From positions 8,808,908 to 8,872,907 of the forward strand of contig CM119263.1 in NCBI GenBank assembly GCA_051294375.1: a DNA stretch of 64,000 bases, in the 5' to 3' direction. Within the stretch, counting starts at the first letter, position 1. Every line of letters begins with the position of its first letter. The position numbers and the translations under genes are program-made. Source of the stretch: Paraspadella gotoi (taxonomy: Eukaryota > Chaetognatha). A model generated the notes under the pieces. It searched no databases and was not told the DNA's origin. It worked only from the letters and a program-made list of their open reading frames with translations. Positions 1 through 12,880 of this stretch are shown in pieces.

Positions 1-281
<281 letters not shown>

Positions 282-803
282 ATATGGATTCACTTAGCTC
301 AGATACGCTTGGCGACATTTCGTTTTTGACGCCTCCACATGAGTAACGGAGCCAAAAATAATAACGTCTGGTCTTATCGACAAGCTTCTCTGTAAGCATT
401 AAGCAAGCTTAATGACTTTTTTTGTAACCTCGCTATTTTCATTCAATAATAAAATTTTTAATCCCAAAACTTGAAAATCGAGTCAATGACCTGGGTAACA
501 GGAAAATTATTTTCTTAAATATATTTATAATTTTGATTCATATTTTTATTCGTATTCGTATTTTCTTTTTGCCCAAACAATCATCGTATAAATATTTTAT
601 CGGCAACAACACCTGGAGCCAATGAAAAAAATCGACATTTTAACATTTAAACTGGAACATTGGCCTAACCAAACAGCGACGTCGCGATGAGTGCAAAGTC
701 TACATCTCGAGGACAACGACGACGACGACATGGACGACGCCAAGATTCGTTCCTGACAGATGTGTTTAGATTAAAGCGTATTAATTACACAACGCAATGT
801 TGA
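282..803. other. non-coding stretch
   Basis: AT-rich sequence with a short GAC-trinucleotide patch near 715-735. No reading frame, splice structure or mobile-element terminus was recognised. Confidence 0.4.
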
Positions 804-2402
804 CGTTCGGCAGAAATTGACAATTTATTCGGAAAAAAAAATCAACACAGTATATAAGTTAATTTAAAACCTTAAAGTATGTTTTGGTTTTAGTTTCATT
901 CTTAACAACGCCAAACCTGAAAGCTGATTCTACGTCGAAGACTAATAAAAGGAAACGGATTAAAACAATTTTTAAATGAAGTTAAAATATAAAGAACGAC
1001 TCCCGCCCAAGTTGATGGTAAATGAGCTCAACAGCCTCGCCGCAGGTGCAGCCCACGTATTTTTTTGTTTTCACGACAGATGCCGACGGGAAGATGGATG
1101 CCATTTCGGCGCCGTTAGCAGATGCAGGGATGTTTGGATTGATGGACGAAGATTAAGATTCCCTCGAAATCAACTATTACGTTATTCATATTGTACAAAA
1201 CCGAAATATTTGATTTAAATTAGGTTAAGTATAGATTACGGTAATAAAAAACTTCAGAATGGCAGAGCTGATAATGAGAAATAGATAGGCGAAAAAAAAG
1301 GGTTTGAGAGGTGAAAAAGCAAAGAAAAGAGAGAAAAGAGAGAAGGCGCAAAAAGGAAATTTTTCTATAATGGAACAAGAGGCAAAGCGCTGAGCTATTA
1401 AATAGAAGTTAAGTGAGAAATAGAGATGTGATAGAAATAAAAAAAAACTTGATGAATAAAAGAGAGACCAAGGCAAAAAAACAAACAAAAAAAAAACCGA
1501 GTGTGTGTTTTTGCGATTTATTAATCGATCTTAGCTTCGCGGCGAAAGAAGAATAATAATGGATAATAAAATAGAAATAATTACGTTGGGACGTTGAAGA
1601 GGAAAAAAAAGCCCGAGGAAACTAACGAGGGAGAAATGAGAAAATGAGGATTTGAGGAAATGAGTCAACCATTTGGGAAGGTAGGAAGGAATTAATGTTG
1701 GAAAGAAGGTTGGGGGATAAAAAAAAAGGTCTGAACGAAGGCGGCCGAAAAAGATTATTTTTCGTTACCGTCAATCCACTACATCATCCTATTCCTCACA
1801 AACAATCATATTGTTTTTTCAAAGAATCTTTCAATATTATCCGATTTGGTCTACCGACCGCCATTACCGTGAAGCAATCATATCCAAATAAATCTTTTTA
1901 GGCGCATCTGCAATCTGCATCATGCAGATTCCGACTCTACGATAAGAAAATATTGAAAAGAAGTTTGAAAAAAAGATTTTAAAAAATTAAGAAATTAAAC
2001 TAATTAATTACTTAATTAATCATCTGCTCACCGTTGATGATCGTGAGCAGATCCGGCATTTTTTGTTCAAACTTTTCTATTCGACCGATGGCCCTTCATC
2101 GCGTCTTTACAAATCAACAAATTTTTCTAAATGAGTTTGGCCAATCAGCGAATCCTCTCTCAGCGCATCTCCGCCAATCACATCCCCCTTTTCTCAACGC
2201 GTCTCGCCAAGAGTTCGTAGAGCGAAGGATAACGACTAGTGTGGTTGAGACCCGCGAATCTTGAGGGAAAAAAAGAAGGGAAAAGTCGAAAACAAAGAAA
2301 ACAAAAGGAAAGAACGAAAAAAAGTTTTAAAAATGTATGGCGAAAAAAAAATCTAACAAGCAGCTTGAAAAAAAAAGTGAGGAAGCAAAGTGAGTGCGTG
2401 AG
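804..2402. repeat. segment duplication, copy 1
   Basis: This 1.6 kb segment is nearly the same as 4,205-5,832, in direct orientation. The two copies differ mostly by one- or two-base gains and losses, for example around 1,072-1,135 compared with 4,482-4,550, with few substitutions. That pattern fits sequencing or gap-filling error better than old divergence. It encodes nothing convincing. It carries two small hairpins, at 1,912-1,930 and 2,022-2,052. Confidence 0.85.
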
Positions 2403-3120
2403 TCATCGTTTAGACCAATGACTGACCTCGACCGTCCATTCAAAGAATTCATCGGTTCAAGGTTTCATTCACTTATCTTCATCCTTGGCTTAAAGCCCAA
2501 GAGGCAAGTACGGACTCGCCCCCTCTAATCAGCACATCCCTCCGAATGCTAAATATGTTCACAACTTTTTCGTTATGTGTAAAAACTTCTCATGATAAAT
2601 TATATTCTCTAAGTAAGTTCGTTTCTGATATTAATTTTCACAAAATAAACAAACGCTGAATATAATATTTGAGAAAATGTGCGGAAAATCTGACCCAAAA
2701 CTCGACGCGTTATATTTGACCCTAACTTGACCCCGAGAGTCAAACGCGCGTGAAATTAGACTCAACCAAAAAAACTCGGAGCTAAAAACAAAAAAACTAG
2801 AGCGCCACCTCTGGAAAAATGCCCAAGGAACCCGTTATTATAAATTATTATAATACTATTTCATGTAGACCTAAAGGTGTGCACTAATAACTAAATTTGA
2901 AATAATTCATCCTCATTTTTGTCAAAATCCGTAACTAACTCGGAGACTAAACATTCAATATGAAATAAATATTTGTGAAAAAGCTTTTCCATGTATAACT
3001 CGTAAGGGCGTTATACTCACTTACTTTTTCCACGCCCACTTGCGCGCATCCATCCACCGTTCAACAAAAGTTTGGTTGACTTGGCAATGCCAGAAGCTCG
3101 ATCTTTCGAGGTTAGTTGAA
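2403..3120. other. non-coding stretch
   Basis: AT-rich unique sequence. No open frame of useful length and no recognisable element. Confidence 0.4.
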
Positions 3121-3124
3121 GTTA

Positions 3125-3157
3125 AAAAAGGTGATGGAAGAGAGAGGGAGAGAAAGT

Positions 3158-3210
<53 letters not shown>
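3125..3210. repeat. (GA)n microsatellite
   Basis: An imperfect GA start followed by about 50 bp of pure AG dinucleotide, then an A-rich tract at 3,239-3,254. The overlapping short frames are repeat artefacts. Confidence 0.9.
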
Positions 3211-3211
<1 letters not shown>

Positions 3212-4204
3212 TGAAAAGAAGCATTTTCAGGGAGAAAGAAAAAAAAAAAAAAAAGGGGCGAATAACTATCGATATCGTCTCACTTCATCTCCAGAGGGCA
3301 AAGGAGAAAAAAAAAATCCCTTCCTTTTCATTTGCATAAAGAAGTCAGTCAGATGCGGATCGACTGTTTCGCCTACGTACTACGCAGAACTCACGTCTCC
3401 GATCAGAACTTCCATTTGCCTTTTTTTCCCCACGAACTTTCACGACCGTCATTGTGCCAAAAAAAAAAAAGAGAGGCTTGCGTACTGACAAAAGGAGAAA
3501 AGGTTCTCATCTCCCAGAGAAGAAGAAAGAGGATCGAGATATTTTTTCTCCATTTCGATCCGTCGAAATTCCCTTCTTCCTTCGCCGTCGATCCGAAAAT
3601 CGCTCTGAATTGGAAATTAGGATCTGATGAACGCCGGGGAATATTCGGTCCGGACGACCGGTCGCACGTACACTCGCTTTCGCGCGCGTGCATTTATGCG
3701 CCGGCGTGATTACAGATGAGAGGAAAAAAGAGAAGCATATTTATAATTTTTGTGTTGTATATACGCGCACAATTCATTTATTCATGCGTCGCATTAAATC
3801 CTCCTTCGTTATGTTTCCTTATCTCTTCTCTCGCTCTCTCTCTGGAGACATATTCTTCACTCATCGTATATACTCCACTCTTTTGTCAATCTTTATTCAT
3901 ATGTCGACAGCTATCACGCGATCTTTGTTTTGTGACGCCACACTGAATAATACAAAATCGGCACAGAGAACTATTCTATATATATCTTGGTGCACTTATT
4001 CGGCTCAAAACCACAACTCATGCTGGTACTCCGGGTTTTCCGGCGACTGAGTTGCATACGAAGTGTCGCACGACGACACCTGAGGAGAAAGAACGCACTC
4101 CATACGAAGAGTTGCGTTGCCAGGACAGTAATGTGTCTTTGAGAGATATAAATGCGCTTACTTACATTTTAACCATCAACACACACTCTCTCGAATCTCT
4201 CGTT
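3211..4204. other. non-coding stretch
   Basis: Open frames of 96-125 codons occur on both strands, but none has a recognisable domain and they overlap one another antisense. A short GC/CpG-rich patch lies near 3,640-3,710. I see no supported gene. Confidence 0.4.
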
Positions 4205-5832
4205 TCGGCTCCAGAAATTGACATACTCTTTTATTCGGGCTGGAAAAAAAATCAACACAGTATATAAGTTAATTTAAAACCTTAAAGTATGTTTTGGTTT
4301 TAGTTTCATTCTTAACAACGCCAAACCTGAAAGCTGATTCTACGTCGAAGACTAATAAAAGGAAACGGATTAAAACAATTTTTAAATGAAGTTAAAATAT
4401 AAAGAACGACTCCCGCCCAAGTTGATGGTAAATGAGCTCAACAGCCTCGCCGCAGGTGCAGCCCACGTATTTTTTTGTTTTCAGACAGATGCCGACGGAA
4501 GATGGATGCCATTTCGGCGCCGTTAGCAGATGCAGGAGATGTTTGGATTATGGACGAAGATTAAGATTCCCTCGAAATCAACTATTACGTTATTCATATT
4601 GTACAAAACCGAAATATTTGATTTAAATTAGGTTAAGTATAGATTACGGTAATAAAAAACTTCAGAATGGCAGAGCTGATAATGAGAAATAGATAGGCGA
4701 AAAAAAAGGGTTTGAGAGGTGAAAAAGCAAAGAAAAGAGAGAAAAGAGAGAAGGCGCAAAAAGGAAATTTTTCTATAATGGAACAAGAGGCAAAGCGCTG
4801 AGCTATTAAATAGAAGTTAAGTGAGAAATAGAGATGTGATAGAAATAAAAAAAAACTTGATGAATAAAAGAGAGACCAAGGCAAAAAAACAAACAAAAAA
4901 AAAACGAGTGTGTGTGTTTTTTGCGATTTATTAATCGATCTTAGCTTCGCGGCGAAAGAAGAATAATATGGATAATAAAATAGAAATAATTACGTTGGGA
5001 CGTTGAAAGGAAAAAAAAAGCCCGAGGAAACTAACGAGGGAGAAATGAGAAAATGAGGATTGAGGAAATGAGTCAACCATTTGGGAAGGTAGGAAGGAAT
5101 TAATGTTGGAAAGAAGGTTTGGGGGATAAAAAAAAGGTCTGAACGAAGGCGGCCGAAAAAGATTATTTTTCGTTACCGTCAATCACTACATCATCCTATT
5201 CCTCACAAACAATCATATTGTTTTTTTCAAAGAATCTTTCAATATTATCCTGATTTGGTCTACCGACCGCCATTACCGTGAAGCAATCATATCCAAATAA
5301 ATCTTTTTAGGCGCATCGCATGCAATCTGCATCATGCAGATTCCGACTCTACGATAAGAAAATATTGAAAAGAAGTTTGAAAAAAAAATTTTTAAAAAAT
5401 TAAGAAAATTAACTAATTAATTATTAATTAATTAATCATCTGCTCACCGTTGATGATCGTGAGCAGATCCGGCATTTTTTGTTCAAACTTTTCTATTCGA
5501 CCGATGGCCCTTCATCGCGTCTTTACAAATCAACAAATTTTTCTAAATGATTTTGGCAATCAGCGAATCCTCTCTCAGCGCATCTCCGCCAATCACATCC
5601 CCCTTTTCTCAACGCGTCTCGCCAAGAGTTCGTAGAGCGAAGGATAACGACTAGTGTGGTTGAGACCCGCGAATCTTGAGGGAAAAAAAGAAGGGAAAGT
5701 CGAAAACAAAGAAAACAAAAGGAAAGAACGAAAAAAAAAGTTTTAAAACAAGATGTAAATGGCGAAAAAAAATCTAACAAGCGAGCTTGAAAAAAAAATG
5801 TGAGAGGAAGCACAAGTTGAGTGCCGTGCGAG
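4205..5832. repeat. segment duplication, copy 2
   Basis: Direct near-copy of 804-2,402, about 3.4 kb downstream. It ends in a GA tract that runs into a 25-N gap at 5,892-5,916. Single-base indels against copy 1 are frequent. The position next to a gap suggests an unmerged haplotype or a long-read extension and not a genuine recent duplication. Confidence 0.85.
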
Positions 5833-5938
5833 AGAGGAGAGTGGGATCGAGAGGAGAGGAGAGAGTAAGAGAGGAGAGAGAGAGAAAACGGNNNNNNNNN
5901 NNNNNNNNNNNNNNNNGAGAGAGAGAGAGAGAGAGACG
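5820..5938. repeat. GA-rich tract interrupted by a 25-N gap
   Basis: Degenerate GA sequence on both sides of Ns at 5,892-5,916. Purine-rich A/G sequence continues to 6,235. Confidence 0.9.
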
Positions 5939-6235
5939 GAACTGAAGAAATATTAGGAGAAATTCGGTGCCAATGAAACTATTACGACGAGATACAAGGT
6001 CTGACTTCCAAGGACGAAGATCTTGGGAAGCGAGGGAAAAGCGGGAAGGGAGAAGGTCTCGTCTTTGAGGGAATGAGAGAGAAGAAATGGAAAAAAAAAA
6101 GGAAACAAAAAGGAAAAGAAAAAAATTCAAAGAAAAGGAAAGAACAAAAGAATGAAAAAGGAAAGAAAGAAAGAAAATAGGAACGAAAGTAAGATAAAAA
6201 AGAGAAAAAGAAAGAAACCACCAACAAAAAAAAAA

Positions 6236-6462
6236 NNNNNNNNNNNNNNNNNNNNNNNNNNNNNNNNNNNNNNNNNNNNNNNNNNNNNNNNNNNNNNNNN
6301 NNNNNNNNNNNNNNNNNNNNNNNNNNNNNNNNNNNNNNNNNNNNNNNNNNNNNNNNNNNNNNNNNNNNNNNNNNNNNNNNNNNNNNNNNNNNNNNNNNNN
6401 NNNNNNNNNNNNNNNNNNNNNNNNNNNNNNNNNNNNNNNNNNNNNNNNNNNNNNNNNNNNNN
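6236..6462. other. assembly gap (227 N)
   Basis: A run of Ns between an A-rich tract and unique sequence. Frames crossing it are meaningless. Confidence 0.99.
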
Positions 6463-6724
6463 GCCTTAACAATTTTCTCTATTACCTTTATTATGACCAG
6501 ATTCATTTCCATCACGACCCTGTAATCAACAGTCATCACTGACGGTCACCCTTGCCACACTCGACAGTTAGGAGGCTAGATAACTTGTTGATTGATTGAA
6601 TGAATGACTTTTATATAGGTTGTACCAATTTTAAAACTGATAGTTTTATATCAAATCGATCACTTCTCTACATCATAAATTCACAAGACTCTTTCGATCT
6701 GTGGCACTGATTCGAAAGAATGTA

Positions 6725-6730
<6 letters not shown>

Positions 6731-6803
<73 letters not shown>
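6731..6803. repeat. (CT)n microsatellite
   Basis: About 73 bp of pure CT dinucleotide. Confidence 0.95.
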
Positions 6804-6809
<6 letters not shown>

Positions 6810-7240
6810 GTCTTGCATCACCTTCCGATTCATTTCCTTCTTAAAAAATATTCCCATCTCCTTTGCCTTTTTGCTTTTTGCTTTTTGTTTTTTGCTTTTC
6901 CCTTCCACAATATTTTTTTTTCGTTTTCACTTCTTTCAAAAGGAAAAACATCATTTGAATTTTATAATAAAATTTTAGTTTTATATTTATTTACTTCCTT
7001 TATAATCCTTATCCCATTATAGATTTACCTATTAACCCATTAAATTTCTTTAATCTTTCTTATTTTTCGCCCATTTTTCACCACCAAAAAGTTTTCCTTA
7101 CTTTCTACCCTCACTTTCCGTTTCTCCTCTTCTTCTGCTTTCCATTCCCACGCATTCCACCCCCACACCGCCGCCCCCCTCTTTTCACTTCCCCGATCGC
7201 GTTTTTCAGTCTCGCGACGTCAGAGTGGGCGGCTGCTGGA
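6804..7240. other. pyrimidine-rich non-coding stretch
   Basis: T- and C-rich sequence with no coding signal. It ends just before a G-rich block. Confidence 0.4.
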
Positions 7241-7241
7241 A

Positions 7242-7283
7242 GGGGGGGGGGGCTGGGGCTGGGGCTGGGGCCTGGGGTCTGGG
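7242..7283 (+). other. G-quadruplex-prone G-run block
   Basis: A run of eleven G is followed by repeated GGGGCT units and further G-runs of three or four, all on the + strand within about 42 bases. At least five separate G-tracts with loops of one to three bases satisfy the usual G-quadruplex pattern. No gene was identified next to it, so a regulatory role is speculative. Confidence 0.6.
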
Positions 7284-8017
7284 TCCTATGGAAGAGGAAG
7301 GGAAATCATCCGGGCATTTGGGGATTGTGGCTGTGATTCTCGAAGGTCGCCAGGGAATCGGGGTAAGGGATGTGAATTTATGGCCGAAATGTAAATTAGG
7401 ATAGGATTTGAGGCCGGAAAGCCAGGGTAAGGGCAAACTAGCCAAGGCTGTAGCAAATATGACCTTGGAAGGCGGGTGTCTCGAAAATAGTATGTACAAT
7501 TGTACATGGTATGTAAAAATATACCGCCAAATCGCTCTCAGCATTTGAATTACTCTGCAACTGTTTTCGTGGTACGGTGAATTAATTTTCTCTGTGAAAG
7601 AAACAGTTTTACTTTTTTGAATTCCACAAGGATTTTAGGAGATGGAAGTGAGACTAAACAAGTAGATGAGGAGCAGTGAAAAAAAGGAGGAATGAGGAAC
7701 ATGCCGATCCTTTGAAAAGTAGATCGAATTTAGGCGGGGATGACCGTCGAGAGAAACTGGGCAAAGAGCAAAGCGGTGAGGAGGGTAAGTCAAAGGTTGA
7801 GGGTAAGAACCTTCGTTTTAAATGTCCTGAGTCTTTTTCTTTCTTTCTTTGTTGTGTTTAGGTTTTATTTTTCGCCGTTTTGTTTGTTTCTACCTTTAAA
7901 GTTTAATGGCTGAGAGGCTCGAAACCTTTCGCCAATAAATCTCCACCTAAAAACAATTCTCCGCTCTCCTCTTTCTTTCTCTCCTTTTTCTTACTTTTCT
8001 TTTTACTTTTTGTTGCG

Positions 8018-8019
<2 letters not shown>
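7284..8019. other. non-coding stretch
   Basis: Short frames only. No domain, splice structure or repeat family was recognised. Confidence 0.35.

Positions 8020-8104
<85 letters not shown>
8020..8104. repeat. (CT)n microsatellite
   Basis: About 85 bp of pure CT dinucleotide. Confidence 0.95.
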
Positions 8105-8109
<5 letters not shown>

Positions 8110-8779
8110 AGCCTGAATCGTTCCTCGTTAAATTTTATAGTAGGGTCGTATAACATTTGAAAACACTCGGTTTCCATTCATAGAATTGGTTATTGTGTTT
8201 CTCAATCTATTTGCCGGATAAAAAAAACCCAGTTAAACGATTAGACTGAACTAACTTCGTCTCTGATCGTGAGAGGGAAGAGTACATATCATCTGCTGAA
8301 GTCAGTAGAAATAATTTCTCTCTGTTTTTAGAAGGTGTTAGAAATGATTTTAATTCAAACAAATTCTCCTCGTGCAATATCCCTGAATCACGTCAATTGG
8401 TTTTAGTCTCAACTTTAATGATTTATATTATCTTTACTCTCATTGGTCGATTCTACCAATGGTAGTTAATGATTGAATTCAATAATTTTTAAAGAAGATC
8501 TCTTTTCTCATTGGTCCATTAAATTTAGTCTTTGTATAAAAGAAAGGGCAACTTTTTATTTTTGAAGAGATTGCCCTGGGACCATAAGGTAATTGAATGA
8601 ATTACTGAAATTATTAAATAGTGGAATTAGTATTAATAAATTAAGTATTAATAAAAATTTTTGAAAACCGATCCCGAATTTCCCTTTTGTTTGTGATTCC
8701 GCGTTCTACTAGTGGTGAATGAATCGGACATCCGTCGCTCAACTTTGTCAGACTCAAAACATCCGCTCGGTTCGCGTGT

Positions 8780-8933
8780 TTACTTTCGCCCCAGGGACGG
8801 CAGAGTGGCGAGGCTGTCAACGTGACTGCTAATGGAACTCGCGATGGAAGTGTGTCGTGAGACTTAAGCCGCTTCTAAAAGGGGCATTGGTTACCGGAAC
8901 AACAAAGATGCAATTCTGCGTAAGTTAAATAAA
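8780..8933 (+). promoter_or_regulatory. possible gene start: short first coding exon before a splice donor
   Basis: A locally GC-richer patch leads to ATG at 8,908 in the context ACAAAGATG. Four codons (Met-Gln-Phe-Cys) are followed at once by GTAAGTT, a near-perfect donor at 8,920. First exons that code only three or four residues of a signal peptide are common in arthropod secreted and cuticle genes (established knowledge). A CTAAAAG box lies about 35 bases upstream of the ATG. I could not find a convincing second exon, so this may be chance. Confidence 0.2.
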
Positions 8934-10084
8934 TATTGATAATTATTTTTACATAATTTTTGTCAAAAAGCACTAGTGAACACTCCACCATCGCATCTCA
9001 TGATATCAGTGAATCATCGGTCATCGCCAGAACCTCAAAAAGTTAATGGCGTTTCCGTTTGCAGCGCGCTCTTCGAAACACTCCCACCTTCATCTGCAAA
9101 AGCCGATCTGTTTTCAATATCATTTCCATTCGTCCTCCGAGCTGTGAGCCTCGCTAAGTCTATCATATTGTCACAATAACGCTTTTGCTCAAGACTCTTC
9201 CGCCTTCGAGTCTTATATGTGCAAAGTTCGATCCATTTATACAAAGAGTTGGGGGGGAAAAAAAGAAAGAAAATACTAAAAAAAAGGTAAGGCAGTAATG
9301 GTTGTACGACTTTGGTGAGGAAATCTGGCGATGAGATGACATTAAAACAACATCAGAATCGCATTAGCGATCGAGACGGAGTCGTCTGGGGGAAGACCAG
9401 GACGAAATCAGGGCGGGAAGACGAAAGGAATGAGGAATGAGGGAAAATGATAAGGAAAGGGGGGAATGAGGTAAGGAAGGATTAAGGAAATAGCAAGGGG
9501 AAGTGACATGAAAAATTATCAATTATGAATTAAAAATATCTAACATAGAAATTAAAATAGAAATAGTGAATAGAAATGACAGAAGAAAATTTATATTTAT
9601 ATCATATTAATAATATATATTTTATAAAGATGAAATCAGGAAGAACGAAAATAACCCCCTAAAAATGTTTTCGTGTCAGAATAACTCGGCCACTAATATC
9701 CCTGTCCGATCCAGTCGGGGGAAAAAAAAACCGACGAGAAAGATTTCGTTTCTGTCGGTTTTTGATGGAATTCGGCCTCGACAGTCCCTCACCCAACCTC
9801 GAAAGCCTCACCCAACCTCGAGAGCCTCACCCAACCACGACTTCATGTCTAGACCTGTCTGTCCCTCTGACACAAGACTTATTCGTCCAACCTCTTTCCT
9901 CTCTATCGACTCCCTGAATTTTCTTAGGCGACCTCGCTCCTCTTACCCAACCCTGATTATCCTACAAAATTTCATTTGAGCGCTCATCGCTGTCAAATTC
10001 GATGCCATGAATCAATCAATCTTTGATCTTCGCGTTCACAATCATTTCATTCCTCGTGAGTTCCTTTCCTTTTCCTTTCCTCCT
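8934..10084. other. non-coding stretch
   Basis: Contains a short direct repeat around CTCACCCAACCTCGA near 9,788-9,836, and frames of up to 104 codons without a domain. No supported gene. Confidence 0.35.
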
Positions 10085-10345
10085 TTACCCCCTCTGCTCA
10101 GGTTTCCTTTTTCTATTATCTCTTTTTTATCCTTTCCTACTTTTACTCCTCCTTCAGATTTTCTTTTTTCTATTTTCTATTTTTTTCCTTTCCTCTTTTT
10201 CCTTCTTCTGCTAGGTTTCTTTTTTCTATTTTCTCTTTTTTTTCCTTTCCTCCTTTATCTCTTCCTCCTAGGTTTCCTTTTTCTATTTTCTCTTCTTTTT
10301 CCTTTCCTCCTTTTTCTCTTCCTACTCCCAAGTTTTCTTTTTTCC
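10085..10345. repeat. polypyrimidine minisatellite, unit ~62 bp
   Basis: About four to five imperfect copies of a C/T-rich unit marked by a CTAGGTTTCC or CTCAGGTTTCC core. It explains the 132-codon Phe/Leu-rich frame on the + strand, which is not a gene. Confidence 0.6.
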
Positions 10346-11638
10346 AAGTTTTTCATTTTCATTTCCTTTTTTTTTTCATCTTTTTTTTTCTCTGCTGAAC
10401 CTTAACCGTCCTTCTACTTAACTTTTCTCTTCTTATCACAAACTTTTATTTGGTTGAGCAGAAAGAACCTCCCACGGTCCACGCCGACCCACGCAGACTC
10501 GTTTCACTGAGCTTCACTTCACGCTGCCTTTCCTCTTCTCAATTCACATTCACTCTCTCTCTCTCTTTCACATTAATTCTTTCCTGATTATCACTTTCCC
10601 TCACCTGACTTTTTTCTCCGTCTCTTAAATCAACTCGAATCAACTCACCTGACCTCACTTTTCCTCTTTATCACCGACTTAATCCGTTCTATGACCCGTT
10701 CACTAAATAAATTTCCCCGCTTAACATTTTATCCTCTCTGTTTGACCTTTGCGTTTTGACGAAGACGTTTGAACCTCGATCCTGCGCATTATATTTATTT
10801 CTCTTTTCTTTTCTATACTCTCTGATTAAAGTTATTATTCATTTTATAATTTAGCTAATATTTACTCTTAAAGTAATATAAATCAAATTTAAAACTTAGT
10901 TGGGACTAAGCCGACGACGAAATCAATGATGCTGAACAAGATTTTTTTGAGAATCCCGAATTCATTTTTTTTTACCGACTTTCGCTCAATCATTCCTCCT
11001 CATTTTATTCTTTTTTTTTTCTTTTTCCTTTTTTCCTCTATCTTATCTTCTCTTACCATTGAATCGCTGACTTCGCAATGAACTTACCTTCCAGTTGAGA
11101 AAACTTTGATTTGCGCTTTTTTATTATTTTATATTTATTTTTTTTTAACGGCTAAAAAACTGGTTTTTTTTTGGAGATAGAGAATTCTGTGAACAACACC
11201 ACTACAACCAAACCTCTACTATCATTTATTAATATAATATTAACTATGCATAGTTAATATTAATATAATAAACTTGTCATCCTCGGTGTCGTCTTTACCG
11301 TCACCCAGCAACCATCAAGTAAGGAGTCAGTGAGGGGTTTCCGAGATTCCTTTAAAGTGATGCCCGCGGAGAAAGTGAAAGTCACGTGATTTCCGAGATC
11401 ATGGATTATTTCGTCGTCGTCGACGTCGACGGTTAACGCCCGTTTCTTTTCCGCACCTCCGCCCCCCTTTGCCCCTTTATTCACCGAATCATTATTCACC
11501 GCTCGTTCCATTTCTGTCCTTAGGAGCCTTTTTTTTTTCTCCTCCCGAGAATGCTTCTTTAAAACATTAGATTCATATTATGTAAAATAAAATAAAAAGA
11601 CTAACATAAAGCGTTGAGACATTGTCGTTTCGGTTTTA

Positions 11639-11676
<38 letters not shown>

Positions 11677-12690
11677 GCCCACAGCATTAACCCTTTCTCT
11701 TCACCCTCAATTTGTCTTCGAAGTGGCCCCGAACAGCTGACTCAGCCCTTCACTCGGTCTCCTAAAACCTTCGACCCCTTAGCCCTTTCGTCCCCTATCC
11801 GCTTTAGGCCCCGAAAGTCTTTTACCCAACGTTAGCCCCCCTACCTCTTACCCCTACGCACCTCAACCGTCGAGTTGATGCCAGTCTCTCGCTCGGCTTC
11901 TCAGCTGGCGAATGGAAGACAACTTAATTTCACTTTTCCATTTCCATTTTCGGCGGCGCCTTCCCCTCCTTGACTGACCCCTTTTGGAGATGGGTGTAAG
12001 AGAGAGAGNNNNNNNNNNAGAGAGAGACTCTAATATGAATTCCATGCTCCAATGCCATGGCAATGGAAATATCATTTCTTCGTGAGGCAGAAGCAGTGTG
12101 GGGAGCATAACTGGACTTAGAAACGAAGACAGAATTAACAGGATTAAGCAAAACTGCGAGCAAAAAAATGAAAATCTGATACCGGATGTGGTGATTCTTT
12201 GAATTTATTACGATTATATTTAAATAATTAATAAGAATTATAATGATAATGATTATATATTTATTGTTTACTCTGCCTCAACTTAATTCTTTAGTTTCTA
12301 TTTTTCTGATTATAATCTATACTTTCATTAAATAAACTATCTTGTTCCTGACTTTAGTGGTTTAAGGCCTCCATTACAGGAGATAAAAGCATTCGGTTTG
12401 TTTATAAACAAACTTGAATAAAACAAAATTCAATCATGCAAAACACGACTTTCGACGCCCAAACTCCGGAGCGACTGAGGAATATACAAAAAATACTTTT
12501 TAATATTTCGAGAATTCACGCAGATATCCTCGGCACCTCTTTCTCTGCTCTTCAAATTGATCGTCGACGCGACTCCGCATCGTGAAATAGGAGAATCTGA
12601 GACACAGATATCAAATCCTCGGCCGTCGGACGTCGAGCCTCTCTGCCCCGACAGCGACGCTCTCGTTTCGCGTCAATTCAATTATGTTGT
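10346..12690. other. non-coding stretch with one perfect palindrome
   Basis: Mostly AT- and pyrimidine-rich. A perfect 26 bp palindrome centred on ATGCAT lies at 11,236-11,261. A CT microsatellite lies at 11,644-11,674 and a 10-N gap inside GA sequence at 12,009-12,018. An 83-codon - strand frame (11,511-11,260) has mixed composition but no recognised domain. Confidence 0.35.
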
Positions 12691-12698
12691 GGCAAAAA

Positions 12699-12880
12699 CT
12701 AAATTCACCTCCCGTATAGCTTGGATAAACTCTGATTGGACATCGGTTTGGACAGCTAAGTACTCGTTCACCAATCGTGAGTTGCGGGTTCAATCCCTTC
12801 ACGGTCGTTCTGGTTTAAAGAGTGATTGTGATGGCTATAACATGGGTTCCCTCACGCCCCGGGCATCAAAAATGTCTCCC
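12699..12880 (+). mobile_element. tRNA-derived SINE-like element
   Basis: The segment is homologous, in the opposite orientation, to 16,760-16,985. Shared blocks include CCTCCCGTATAGCTTGG and GTACTCGTTCACCAA, followed by a related 3' half. It carries a perfect pol III B box, GGTTCAATCCC, at 12,787-12,797 and an A-box-like CAGCTAAGT 39 bases upstream. Two divergent copies plus a tRNA-like promoter support a SINE. Exact ends and target-site duplications were not found. Confidence 0.6.

Noticed and set aside
1912-1940. Helitron 3' end (hairpin followed by a terminal motif)
   Set aside because: The hairpin is followed by CTAC or CTAT, not CTRR, and no 5' TC end or RepHel gene was seen.
804-5832. 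Recent 1.6 kb tandem segmental duplication
   Set aside because: Treated as a probable assembly artefact because differences are mostly single-base indels and the second copy runs into a fixed-size gap.
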